A model generated the notes under the pieces. That model was not told the origin of the DNA. It saw nothing but the letters and a program-made list of their open reading frames with translations, and did no database searches. Made by a program: the position numbers and the translations under genes. DNA of 64,000 nucleotides from Solobacterium moorei (GTDB taxonomy: Bacteria > Bacillota_I > Bacilli_A > Erysipelotrichales > Erysipelotrichaceae). This document shows positions 9,225 through 17,663 of the stretch, piece by piece (positions within the stretch are counted from its first letter, which is position 1; each line of letters opens with the position of its first letter). The stretch lies in the NCBI RefSeq assembly GCF_036323475.1, contig NZ_AP028934.1:2418001-2482000 (forward strand). Reading direction: 5' to 3'.

Positions 9225-10385
9225 ATGGAATTTGTAAATTATCAACCCACTAAAATTATCTTTGGAGAAAACAAGATTGATTTACTAGAAACCTTGATTC
9301 TCCAATATGGTAAAAAAGCATTTATTATTGGACCTATTGTATGCGATGCGATTATACCCTTATTTAACCGAATTGAAAAAAATATATCTAATAAAATCTC
9401 ATTTAAGACGTTTTATAAAGTTGAGTCAAACCCATCTATTAACACAGTCAATTCTGCTCTTAGGGCAATTCACAAATTTGACCCCGATATTATTATTGGT
9501 ATTGGAGGCGGTTCTGTACTCGATGTTTCAAAAATCTGCTCTATTCTTTATAATAACCCACATTACACTTGGGAGTATATGTTTAATACATTTACGGACT
9601 TCCGTAAAGATTATGAACAAATCAATAATAAATTGCCTATGATTGCAATTCCTACAACATCTGGGACAGGATCGCAATGTACACAAGCCTGTGTATTGAC
9701 GGATATTGACAATCTCAAGAAGACAATTTTTCATCAAAACTTGTATGCAACCATAACCATTTTAGATCCAACACTTACTTTATCACTCCCACATACCATA
9801 ACTAGAGCAACAGCATTTGATGCTTTCTCACATTGCCTAGAATCATTTTTGAGAAGTGATAATCCTATATGTAACCTTCTTGCAAAGGAAGGTATCAAAA
9901 AAATCATATATAATCTACCACTTGTATTAGGCTCAAATAATATCGAATATCGCAAGGAACTAATGCTATCTGATACATTTGGGGGTATATCCCTGAGCAA
10001 CTGTGGTGCAATGTTGCCACATCCACTCTCAGAAATAATTGGAAGCTATACAAATATATGTCACGGAGAAGCCTTGGCACTTGTATATCCATCTTTCTTA
10101 CGAAATACAAGTCAAAAGTATTCCAAAAAATATGCCGAATTAGCAGATTATCTATTTCCTTCAGAAGAATTCGTAGATGATGTTGAGGCCGCAAATTATT
10201 TCATCAAAAGTATAATCACATTCATGCATGAATGTGATTTAGAAAAGAAAATTTCTGATTACGCAGTGGACAAAAAAATTATTGATCGAATATATAATTT
10301 TATTACTACTATACATTTACCAATGGAATCCACAGATACTATCGACACTATTTTAAATGAAATATTATATGAAAAAGGAGAATAA
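9225..10385 (+). CDS. Iron-containing alcohol dehydrogenase
   Basis: The 386-residue enzyme belongs to the group III (iron-dependent) alcohol dehydrogenases. It shows the NAD(P)-binding GIGGGSVLDVSK (94-103), the TTSGTGSQ segment (144-151), and metal ligands Asp199 and His203 in FDAFSHCLES, His266 in LPHPLSE and His280 in ICHGEALA. It reduces an aldehyde or ketone or oxidises a polyol; the substrate is not evident. A GGAGG site precedes the ATG. It is the first gene of a three-gene operon (3-base gap to the next gene) that probably serves the same sugar or polyol pathway as the PTS. Confidence 0.88.
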   Translation: MEFVNYQPTKIIFGENKIDLLETLILQYGKKAFIIGPIVCDAIIPLFNRIEKNISNKISFKTFYKVESNPSINTVNSALRAIHKFDPDIIIGIGGGSVLDVSKICSILYNNPHYTWEYMFNTFTDFRKDYEQINNKLPMIAIPTTSGTGSQCTQACVLTDIDNLKKTIFHQNLYATITILDPTLTLSLPHTITRATAFDAFSHCLESFLRSDNPICNLLAKEGIKKIIYNLPLVLGSNNIEYRKELMLSDTFGGISLSNCGAMLPHPLSEIIGSYTNICHGEALALVYPSFLRNTSQKYSKKYAELADYLFPSEEFVDDVEAANYFIKSIITFMHECDLEKKISDYAVDKKIIDRIYNFITTIHLPMESTDTIDTILNEILYEKGE

Positions 10386-10388
10386 AAT

Positions 10389-11105
10389 ATGAAACACATT
10401 AAAATAGCAGCTGGACTTGCTCACATTAATTATGGAAAATTAACACAACTTGTAAAAGAAGCAGAAGCAGCAGGAGTTGATTACATTCACTCAGATGCAG
10501 CCGACATGCATGATCTACAGAATATGAAGTTAATGGGTGGCTGGCAAATTATTCAAGCTATTCGTCCTGAAGTAAAAATTCCTGTTGAATGCCATATTTA
10601 CACAGTTTCAATGGACAAAATGTTTATCGAACAGATTCATTCTGCAGGCGCAAATATGCTCATTATCCCTGCCGAACATTTCATTGGTGCTCAGCTCACA
10701 TATATCATTAATTGGTGCAGAGAAAGAAAGATTAAAGTAGGTTTGACAATTGGGTGTTATACGCCCCTATGCTTTGTGGAAGAGTCCATTTATGATATTG
10801 ATCGTCTCCAGATTGTTACGCATGGTGTTGATGAAACTGATGGTGCTGATAACTGGGGCTGGAGAAGAAGTGTCACTGACCTTGTTAGACGTGCGCGTAA
10901 GTTAATTGATGAAAAAAATCCAAAATGTGAACTAGCCTTGGATGGTGGGTTACGTGTAGATAACATGGAACCATTAATTGAATGTAATCCTGATGTTATA
11001 GTTATGTCTTCTGCTTTATTTAAGGATCCAGATGGAATTACGGCTGCTGTAAAGAAATGTCGTAAAGTTATTGATGATGCTGCAATAAAGTATAACTTAG
11101 AGTAA
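10389..11105 (+). CDS. Ribulose-phosphate 3-epimerase-like enzyme
   Basis: The 238-residue protein is a TIM-barrel member of the ribulose-phosphate 3-epimerase family. The catalytic and metal residues appear kept: His34 and Asp36 in YIHSDAADMHD, His69 in ECHIYT, and Asp185 in ALDGGLRVDN. The second strand motif is less standard (no usual GHFVPN after HSD), which argues for a different phosphosugar, as in allulose-6-phosphate 3-epimerases. Its place behind a polyol/aldehyde dehydrogenase and across from a PTS permease suggests epimerisation of the imported sugar phosphate. Substrate is inferred only. Confidence 0.78.
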   Translation: MKHIKIAAGLAHINYGKLTQLVKEAEAAGVDYIHSDAADMHDLQNMKLMGGWQIIQAIRPEVKIPVECHIYTVSMDKMFIEQIHSAGANMLIIPAEHFIGAQLTYIINWCRERKIKVGLTIGCYTPLCFVEESIYDIDRLQIVTHGVDETDGADNWGWRRSVTDLVRRARKLIDEKNPKCELALDGGLRVDNMEPLIECNPDVIVMSSALFKDPDGITAAVKKCRKVIDDAAIKYNLE

Positions 11106-11686
11106 TGTCAAGAATATCTTATAAAGAAATTATATATTTGGCTGTTTCTTCATTCTTAACAGTTCTTGCGGTAAGATTATTCTTTATAGAATATTCTCTT
11201 ACACCTGGGGGAATAACCGGACTTTCAATTACCTTAAGTGCAATACTACGGTTGCCAATCGATTTGATCTCTCTTTGTATTTCAGTTCCATTACTGATTG
11301 TGAGTTACTTTATTCTTGGTAATAGATTTGCATTTAAAACTATTTTTGTAACAATTACAATTCCTCTATTTCTCCGTATTGTACCGCAAATACATCTTGT
11401 AAATAATATTTTACTTGCTGCAGTTTTGGGAGGTATTCTTGTTGGAATATCCATTTCCATTGCAATTTGGAATGAATGTGCAACTGGAGGAACTGATACA
11501 ATCGCTTATCTAATTAGATATATTTTTAAAAATTGGGAATTATCAAAAATCATCTTTACAATTGATATGATTATCGTCCTATCATCATTTGCTATCTCAA
11601 ATAAACTGTACACATCTATTTACTCAGCAATTTCTTTAGTTTTTATAGTAATAACTATACAATTATTAACAAAATCTAAATCATAA
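11105..11686 (+). CDS. YitT-family membrane protein
   Basis: The 193-residue protein has five or six hydrophobic helices and the family's TPGGITGLS segment near residue 34 and the ATGGTD segment in the second half, typical of YitT/DUF161 integral membrane proteins. It lacks the C-terminal cytosolic DUF2179 domain that makes most relatives about 280 residues, so it is a short form. Its ATG overlaps the preceding TAA (TAATG), which indicates translational coupling. A transport role is often assumed for the family but is not proven. Confidence 0.83.
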   Translation: MSRISYKEIIYLAVSSFLTVLAVRLFFIEYSLTPGGITGLSITLSAILRLPIDLISLCISVPLLIVSYFILGNRFAFKTIFVTITIPLFLRIVPQIHLVNNILLAAVLGGILVGISISIAIWNECATGGTDTIAYLIRYIFKNWELSKIIFTIDMIIVLSSFAISNKLYTSIYSAISLVFIVITIQLLTKSKS

Positions 11687-11727
11687 AAAGCGTCCACATA
11701 TCTTACAAGATGATATGTGGACGCTTT
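11687..11727. terminator. Strong bidirectional terminator
   Basis: A 16-bp perfect stem runs from 11687-11702 to 11712-11727 (AAAGCGTCCACATATC and its complement), with A and T runs at its two ends. It separates the YitT gene from the convergent hydrolase gene and can stop transcription from both sides. Confidence 0.85.
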
Positions 11728-11737
11728 GGTCTATCTT

Positions 11738-12679
11738 CTACCTTGCTAACTTATCTTCAAAGAAGTCTACAGTATTTTCTACAACAATTCTTTTTACATA
11801 TGCTTTATCACTATAAAACCCATAACTGTGTCCATCTTCTGGAGTCATAATTATTTCAGAACCCAATTCATTCGCTACAGACTTACTTACAGAAGGTGAA
11901 ACCGCTGTATCATCTACTGCATAGATCACCATTGATGGGCCGTTATATGACAGCTTAACTTCCTGCATTAATGTTGCAAAATCTTTTTCCTCTAAATCCG
12001 CAAACCATTTTTTACTTAATTCTTGTTTCTGACCATAAAGCGTCGTGAAGTCTGTATATCCATCTTTCGATTCTTGCGCCGTTTTCTTTAATAATTCCCA
12101 ATTTTCCGCTCCACCAAATAATTTCTTTAAATCTTCCGTATCTGCTGCAGGTGCTAGTAGGCACACTGCTTTAAAGTTATATTTCTTACTCGCTAGCATT
12201 TCCAGAGAAATTCTACCTCCCATTGAATAGCCGAATATACCAATAGAATCTTTATTTACCGCGTAATGATCGTTCATATATTTCATTGCATATTCGGTAT
12301 ATTGAATCATATTTGTTAGGGTATTATTTCTAAACTGTTCTTTTGAATCACCACATCCTGGATAATCCATACGAATACTCGCAATTCCTTTTTCAGCTAA
12401 GCCTTGTGCAATCGCATCAAGTCCGCCATTTTCACTTCTTGTTCCACCATGTCCATGGCAAATTAGAACATATGGTACCTTTTCTTTGGTTACAGGCATG
12501 GTAACAGTCGCATGTACATCTATACCTCCAGATTGGTACGTAACATCTTCCTCAGTATACTTCTCATCCATTGTTTCCTGTGAAGACATTTGTGTAGATT
12601 GCTTATGATCCTCCTTTTTACATCCTGCTAGACTAATTAGTAGAAAAACTGTCGAAAGAACACAATAAAATTTTTTCAT
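11738..12679 (-). CDS. Alpha/beta-hydrolase lipoprotein
   Basis: The 313-residue product has a signal peptide with lipobox LAGC (lipidated Cys20). The mature part is an alpha/beta hydrolase: oxyanion-hole CHGHGGT (75-80), nucleophile elbow GYSMGG with Ser152, acid Asp256 or Asp257 in YAVDDTAVSP, and catalytic His284 in EDGHSYG. It resembles S33-type or dienelactone-type esterases and acts outside the membrane. The substrate is unknown. It has its own promoter and lies alone beside the IS30 element. Confidence 0.85.
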   Translation of the reverse strand: MKKFYCVLSTVFLLISLAGCKKEDHKQSTQMSSQETMDEKYTEEDVTYQSGGIDVHATVTMPVTKEKVPYVLICHGHGGTRSENGGLDAIAQGLAEKGIASIRMDYPGCGDSKEQFRNNTLTNMIQYTEYAMKYMNDHYAVNKDSIGIFGYSMGGRISLEMLASKKYNFKAVCLLAPAADTEDLKKLFGGAENWELLKKTAQESKDGYTDFTTLYGQKQELSKKWFADLEEKDFATLMQEVKLSYNGPSMVIYAVDDTAVSPSVSKSVANELGSEIIMTPEDGHSYGFYSDKAYVKRIVVENTVDFFEDKLAR

Positions 12680-12741
12680 ATATTATCCTCCTGGTATACA
12701 TGATTGATGAACTTCTTTGTAAGTTCATTATTGTTAATCTT

Positions 12742-12771
12742 ATTATATTGATATTTCACATATAAATACAA
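12742..12771 (-). promoter_or_regulatory. Sigma-A promoter for hydrolase lipoprotein gene
   Basis: On the minus strand, TTGTAT (12766-12771) and TATAAT (12742-12747) are spaced by 18 bases. The leader then carries a short GAACTT/AAGTTC hairpin and an AGGAGG ribosome site before the ATG. Confidence 0.6.
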
Positions 12772-12788
12772 TATAAAAGAGGTAATTC

Positions 12789-12803
12789 CCATTTGAATTA
12801 CCC
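12789..12803 (+). repeat. Target-site duplication, left copy (IS30 element)
   Basis: The 15 bases CCATTTGAATTACCC recur at 14440-14454, directly flanking the two inverted ends of the IS30-family element. They form the right arm of a GGTAATTC...GAATTACC hairpin at the left junction. Confidence 0.7.
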
Positions 12804-14439
12804 CTCAATTATTTTTAAAAGTTCCTCTTTGCACTATTTTCTTAGTGAAAGTTCCCTTTTATGATAATGGCACAAGGGATATGTGCCAGGAAAGTGGAGA
12901 AAAGGAGGAATATTTTATGACTAGCACATACAAACAGCTTTCTTTTGACGAACGACTCATTATTCAAAATCTGTTGTCTGATCCTAACATCACGCTCAAG
13001 ATGATTGCCCTTACTCTTAACAGGAGTCCCAAGGCCATTCGCTATGAGATAACACACCATCTTAGAATTGTCGTCCGTGCCAATACTCATAATAAGTGTG
13101 GTAGACAAAATCAATGTAATCGCACAAGGTTATGTACTCACTGTCTACAAGGTCGTTGTAAGTTCTGTAAACATGATAACTGCAATGATCTATGTTCCGA
13201 TTTCATCTCTTCACCAATATGCAAACATACATCTCGTTTCCCCTATGTCTGCAACAATTGCCCAGATGCCAAAACCTGCAAGTTGCCAAAGGTATTCTAT
13301 ATGGCCGATGTTGCCCAAAAACAGAGGGATGACAATGTCAGTAGTTGGAAGGAAGGACCAAAGAAATCAGAAGCACAAATGAAGATGATTGTCGATGCCT
13401 TTGAGAAAGGCGTCAAACAGAACCTTTCACCAGACATCATCATACACAACAATCAGTTGGACATATCAGTATCTACCGCATATCGTTATATTCATTTTCG
13501 TCATATGGGCACCATCATCAATGTAGACCTCAAGCGTCAGGTCAAATATAAAACACGCTCTTCCAGCAAACATGTCGTGATACCAATCAACTATGATTGG
13601 CTTGAAGGCAGAAGATATGAAGACTATCTCGAACGTATCGAGAATGAAGATGTTTCCATCAATATATGGCAAATGGATACAATACTCGGCAAGCAAGGCG
13701 ATGAAGAGAAATGTGTCCTTTCACTCCTGCATACAAGATCGAATCTACAGTTATATTTTCTGTTAAAGGAAAAAAGCATGTTGGCTGTCCAGCGTGCATT
13801 CGAAATCATCAAGGATGTACTGGGACCTGAACTATTTTCTATGACCTTTCCAATCATTCTTACTGACAATGGCTCTGAGTTCCACGATCCTCTAAGTCTA
13901 GAGACCGATGCATATACAGGAGAAAAACTAATATCCATCTACTACTGCAAGGCCGGAAGAAGTGATCAGAAAGGTAAATGTGAGAAGAACCATGAACACT
14001 TTAGAGAATGTGTTCCAAAGGGAAAGAGTATGAATGCATTGACCCAGAAGGACATCAACTATGTGTCTGACATGGTAAACAATTATCCTCGTAGATCCTT
14101 AAACTACAATTCACCTATCGATATCGCCGCTCTATCACTAAACAAAAAGGTGTTAAGTCTTAACAAGTTGACTCACCTCAACATCAAACAAGTTAAGCTT
14201 ACACCTATCATCCACTAGCCGATTTGGCACATATCCCTAACCTACAAAAAGGAACTTTCGATGAGAAAAAATTTAAACCATCATTGAAAGCCGAGCTTTC
14301 GTATGCCCAAATCGCCTGTCTATACATATTCAATATCACAAAATATCTTATAAGTACACTATTACAGTAAAATGTTTCTTCTCTTTAGCCCTAAAAATGG
14401 GGAACTTTCGTTGAAAAGGAACTTTCGTTGAAAATTGAG
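12804..14439 (+). mobile_element. Complete IS30-family insertion sequence
   Basis: The element is about 1636 bp. Its outer ends are inverted: left CTCAATTATTTTTAAAAGTT and right, read on the minus strand, CTCAATTTTCAACGAAAGTT. Extra subterminal copies of AAAGTTCC lie on the left (around 12818 and 12847) and three copies of GGAACTTTCG on the right (14260-14425), probably transposase sites. One transposase gene fills it. It is flanked by a 15-bp direct repeat, longer than the 2-3 bp of classical IS30, though long duplications are known for some IS30 relatives in mycoplasmas. Confidence 0.8.
12917..14218 (+). CDS. IS30-family transposase
   Basis: From ATG 12917, preceded by AAAGGAGG at 12901-12908, the protein has 433 residues. 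The N-terminal helix-turn-helix (LSFDERLIIQNLL then ALTLNRSPKAIRYEI) is typical of IS30 and is followed by a Cys-rich patch (about 40-110) that may bind zinc. The catalytic DDE core shows WQMDTILG, LTDNGSEF and the final Glu in GKCEKNHEHFR. The frame extends upstream to 12845 but has no ribosome site there. The gene looks intact, so the element may be active. Transposition of the element is its only expected role. Confidence 0.88.
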   Translation: MTSTYKQLSFDERLIIQNLLSDPNITLKMIALTLNRSPKAIRYEITHHLRIVVRANTHNKCGRQNQCNRTRLCTHCLQGRCKFCKHDNCNDLCSDFISSPICKHTSRFPYVCNNCPDAKTCKLPKVFYMADVAQKQRDDNVSSWKEGPKKSEAQMKMIVDAFEKGVKQNLSPDIIIHNNQLDISVSTAYRYIHFRHMGTIINVDLKRQVKYKTRSSSKHVVIPINYDWLEGRRYEDYLERIENEDVSINIWQMDTILGKQGDEEKCVLSLLHTRSNLQLYFLLKEKSMLAVQRAFEIIKDVLGPELFSMTFPIILTDNGSEFHDPLSLETDAYTGEKLISIYYCKAGRSDQKGKCEKNHEHFRECVPKGKSMNALTQKDINYVSDMVNNYPRRSLNYNSPIDIAALSLNKKVLSLNKLTHLNIKQVKLTPIIH

Positions 14440-14454
14440 CCATTTGAATTACCC
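14440..14454 (+). repeat. Target-site duplication, right copy (IS30 element)
   Basis: The second copy of CCATTTGAATTACCC directly follows the right end of the element. Joining the outer flanks rebuilds a hairpin GGTAATTC-CCATTT-GAATTACC that would have terminated the minus-strand flavoprotein gene. Confidence 0.7.
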
Positions 14455-14483
14455 CCATCATATTTATACAATTTTATACAATC

Positions 14484-16346
14484 TTACTTCTTTGCGTATT
14501 CAGCAGCTTCTTGACCTACTAATCTACCAGATGTTAAGGAGAATCCAAGACCTACACCTTCAACATTTTGATAAGCTGCTACACTTACACCAGAAACATT
14601 GTTTCCTGTAGCGTATAGACCTTTAATTACTTTGTAATCATCTGTTAATACTTCAAGTTTATCTGTTGTATTTACCCCACCTAAAGCACCAAGTACACCA
14701 GAGTGTCCACAAGTTACATAGAACGGACCATTTTCAACAGTATATGTTAAATCCTGTGGATCCTTAAAGAAATCTGTATCACTACCATTCTTAACAAAAG
14801 TATTATATTTAGCGATTGTTTCCTTCAATGTTTCCTTATCGCAACCGATAAATTCAGCTACTTCATCTAGAGTCTGACAAATCTTACCAGCATTAGCATC
14901 TTCAAGTGCTTTCCAATCTGCGTTCCATGTATCCTTATCAATTGGCGCATGATATAGTGTTGGCTTACCATTTTCATCCTTGATACCGAAACGATCCCAG
15001 TAATGTACCCATGACCCTGTATTAGGTTGCGTAGTATCTGTCCAACGCTCTGCTGTTGTCTGATCGAAGATTGTATATGCAAGACCACCTTGTGCTACTA
15101 CTGATGATGAAAACTCTACTGTGTCTTTTAACAAGTCTTCATTCATGAAACGTTGACCTTGGCTATTTACCCAAAGGATAGGTGTATTTAAACTCAATTG
15201 AGATACTGTTTCTTCTCCTGCACCCTTGGTCACTACACCATGATTCATTGTAAGAAGTTCACCCTTTGCAGCACCTTTATCCCACATCATTTCAATGCCT
15301 GGTAATTGGTTACCTTTAATAACCATAGCATTATTGTATACAGTATCACCTAAAGTTTCTTTCATAAGCTCCTGATTAGCGGCGAAAGATCCTGTCGCGA
15401 CAATAACAGATTTTGCATTGACTGTTAACTTGGCACCATCCTGCTTTTCACAGATAGCTCCTACAACATTACCATCTTTATCTGTGATAAGTTCCTTAGC
15501 TGTTGTATTATATTTTACTTCAACACCATCTTTTTCAAGTTGTTCTGCAAAATGCTTGAATGGTTCTGCACCGCCCCAACGATGATAGATAACATCTGTA
15601 TTAAAGTGTGCAATCTGCTGAGGCATTTCAGATAGATAGAACTTTACACCTTTCTCTAAACAGTACGCAACTGTATTCTTAGCTTCTGACACAAAGCGAC
15701 GAATCAAACTACTATTTCCTAATTGGCTGTTATGATCTTGCATAAACTCATACCAGTATTCTTCATTTGTCTGCATATGATCACCATAACGCTCTTTTTG
15801 TAGTTCTGTACCAATCGCAAACATACCCTGTGCCGCATTACCAAAACCGCCAAGAACATCAGTTGCTTCAACACCAATTACCTTTGCACCTGCTTCACTA
15901 GCTGCTAACGCCGCAAGAGTTCCTGATGCTCCCATACCAACAACTAATACATCTGTATCTACAGTTTCATCTTCTCCTTTTTTAGCTGCAGTATCCTCAA
16001 CTTTTAGTCCAGCTTGTTCGAAAGCAGACTTAGCCGCTTTGATAATTGCTTTACTGGAAATTGTTGAACCAGACACTACATCCACATTAGGACTCTGCTT
16101 TTCTTTGATTTCCTTTGCTAATTGTTCCGCTGCAGCTCCACCCTTATCAGGCGTTTCTTTTGATGCATCAATTGTTACATCTTCTACTTTTCCACCACTA
16201 ACCTTTAGTGTGACCTTGATATCTCCACCAAATCCTTTTTCACTTGCTGAAAATTCTCCGTCTTTTGCTCCACCGGCTTTCTGGGTACATCCAAATAAGC
16301 TACATGCGAGCATGGCAGATAACATTAACTTGCCAAACTTCTTCAT
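14484..16346 (-). CDS. Fumarate-reductase-like flavoprotein lipoprotein (FMN-binding + FAD domains)
   Basis: From ATG 16346, preceded by a GGGGGG ribosome site, the protein has 620 residues. A lipobox LFGC gives lipidated Cys20, so it is anchored outside the membrane. Residues 30-115 form an FMN-binding domain with DVVSGST (89-95), the ApbE-type flavin attachment pattern with Thr95 as acceptor. Residues 130-620 form the FAD-dependent reductase domain with VVGMGASG (135-142). This matches flavocytochrome-c-like fumarate or urocanate-type reductases that take electrons from extracellular electron transfer chains. The acceptor is not known. No flavin transferase gene is in the window. It is divergent from an AraC regulator. 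The frame extends to 16400 without support. Confidence 0.85.
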   Translation of the reverse strand: MKKFGKLMLSAMLACSLFGCTQKAGGAKDGEFSASEKGFGGDIKVTLKVSGGKVEDVTIDASKETPDKGGAAAEQLAKEIKEKQSPNVDVVSGSTISSKAIIKAAKSAFEQAGLKVEDTAAKKGEDETVDTDVLVVGMGASGTLAALAASEAGAKVIGVEATDVLGGFGNAAQGMFAIGTELQKERYGDHMQTNEEYWYEFMQDHNSQLGNSSLIRRFVSEAKNTVAYCLEKGVKFYLSEMPQQIAHFNTDVIYHRWGGAEPFKHFAEQLEKDGVEVKYNTTAKELITDKDGNVVGAICEKQDGAKLTVNAKSVIVATGSFAANQELMKETLGDTVYNNAMVIKGNQLPGIEMMWDKGAAKGELLTMNHGVVTKGAGEETVSQLSLNTPILWVNSQGQRFMNEDLLKDTVEFSSSVVAQGGLAYTIFDQTTAERWTDTTQPNTGSWVHYWDRFGIKDENGKPTLYHAPIDKDTWNADWKALEDANAGKICQTLDEVAEFIGCDKETLKETIAKYNTFVKNGSDTDFFKDPQDLTYTVENGPFYVTCGHSGVLGALGGVNTTDKLEVLTDDYKVIKGLYATGNNVSGVSVAAYQNVEGVGLGFSLTSGRLVGQEAAEYAKK

Positions 16347-16457
16347 TATTCCCCCCCTGAGATTTATACATAGATAATAGTATTTTGATATTTTTATCAC
16401 AATGTGTATTTCTTATTTAAAAAGTGTTTTAATCTTAGGTGTATAGGAACAAACATC

Positions 16458-17252
16458 ATGATAAATAAAGATATTCAACTATTTAAATCCTCGAATGGTA
16501 AGACATCTACAATATCGATGCTATATTGTGATGAAGACACCGATATTCATCTTAAAAATCGTAATTACCAAATGTATCATGGAGATATCGTCCTCTGCCA
16601 TCCTGATATCACGTGGGCATCGACCAATAAGATAACTATTATTTCTTTTAATGAATCTTTTTTTGATTCTCTATTTTATAGTCAAATTGCAGACTGTAAA
16701 ATTATTTATGATTTTATCACTACAAGAAATTCATGCGAGCATGATTATCTATTCTTTAAGGCGGATACCTCCAACGATTTCAAAAATCTGTTCAAGTTCT
16801 TAAAACGTGAGATTCGTCATACGGATATCTACTCAGTGAAGCTTCAGCATTTACTTGCAGTGGGACTATTTACCCTACTTGATCGGAAACGCCCTACAAA
16901 TCTTGTTGTGCAAAATTCTACAATGATTGCTAAAAATCGTTTTGGAAAGATTCTAAAGTATATGGGAGATCATTTTGATGAATGTACTCTACAAGATATT
17001 GCGTCAAAGTTCTCTTATAACCCTGATTATCTTTCTTCGATGTTTAAGCGTATTACAGGTTTCTCTTTCTCAGAGAAATTACTATATATCCGGTTAGAAG
17101 AATCTTGTCGTCTTTTGAAAACATCTGATTACTCAATTGAGGAAATTTCTTCCTTAATTGGATTTAAAGATAAAAGTTATTTCAATCGTAAATTTAAAGA
17201 ACAGTATCAACTCACGCCAGCAAAATGGAAAAAGTCTCAATCAAAAAAATGA
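16458..17252 (+). CDS. AraC-family transcriptional regulator
   Basis: The 264-residue protein has a C-terminal AraC/XylS domain (about 165-264) with two helix-turn-helix units, LQDIASKFSYNPDYLSSMFK and IEEISSLIGFKDKSYFNRKFKE. The N-terminal half is a ligand or cupin-like domain. ATG 16458 has AGGA nine bases upstream; a GTG at 16404 in frame has none. The gene is divergent from the flavoprotein gene with only 111 bp between the starts, so it probably activates that gene in response to the electron acceptor. Confidence 0.82.
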   Translation: MINKDIQLFKSSNGKTSTISMLYCDEDTDIHLKNRNYQMYHGDIVLCHPDITWASTNKITIISFNESFFDSLFYSQIADCKIIYDFITTRNSCEHDYLFFKADTSNDFKNLFKFLKREIRHTDIYSVKLQHLLAVGLFTLLDRKRPTNLVVQNSTMIAKNRFGKILKYMGDHFDECTLQDIASKFSYNPDYLSSMFKRITGFSFSEKLLYIRLEESCRLLKTSDYSIEEISSLIGFKDKSYFNRKFKEQYQLTPAKWKKSQSKK

Positions 17253-17285
17253 CCGTATATCATCGATATACGGTCTATCTTTTTG
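17251..17285. terminator. Bidirectional terminator at the end of the ribosomal operon
   Basis: An 11-bp perfect stem, GACCGTATATC at 17251-17261 and its complement at 17265-17275, has a 3-base loop and T or A runs on both sides. It ends both the AraC gene and the long minus-strand ribosomal protein operon. Confidence 0.85.
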
Positions 17286-17286
17286 A

Positions 17287-17649
17287 TTAAACTAATTCGA
17301 TATAAGCCATTGGAGCAGCATCGCCACGACGAACACCTGTCTTAACAACACGTGTATATCCACCCTTGCGATCAGCATACTTAGGAGCTACTTCTTCAAA
17401 TAACTTCTTTAATACCGTCTGTCCTGCCTTTTCATCAGCTACAACATTTCTTACGAAAGCAGCAGCCTGACGACGAGCAGCTAAATCACCCTTTTTACCT
17501 AAAGTGATTAACTCGTCCACTACAGATCTCATATCTTTAGCTTTAGCTTCTGTTGTTTCTACCTTGCCATACATAATGACAGAAGTAGCTAAGTTTCTCA
17601 ACATAGCTTTGCGGTGATCAGCATTTCTGCCGAATTTACGATTCCACAT
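17287..17649 (-). CDS. rplQ: 50S ribosomal protein L17
   Basis: The 120-residue protein begins with the L17 signature ([21 protein letters not shown]) and ends in the usual [23 protein letters not shown]17 is a large-subunit protein near the exit tunnel. It is the last gene of the operon, 14 bases after rpoA, and is followed at once by a strong hairpin. Length is typical of Firmicutes. Confidence 0.97.
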   Translation of the reverse strand: MWNRKFGRNADHRKAMLRNLATSVIMYGKVETTEAKAKDMRSVVDELITLGKKGDLAARRQAAAFVRNVVADEKAGQTVLKKLFEEVAPKYADRKGGYTRVVKTGVRRGDAAPMAYIELV

Positions 17650-17663
17650 AAACGTTCCTCCTG

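Noticed and set aside
12845-12916. Upstream extension of the IS30 transposase
   Set aside because: The extra residues overlap the left-end repeats and have no ribosome site, while ATG 12917 has a strong one and starts at the conserved domain.
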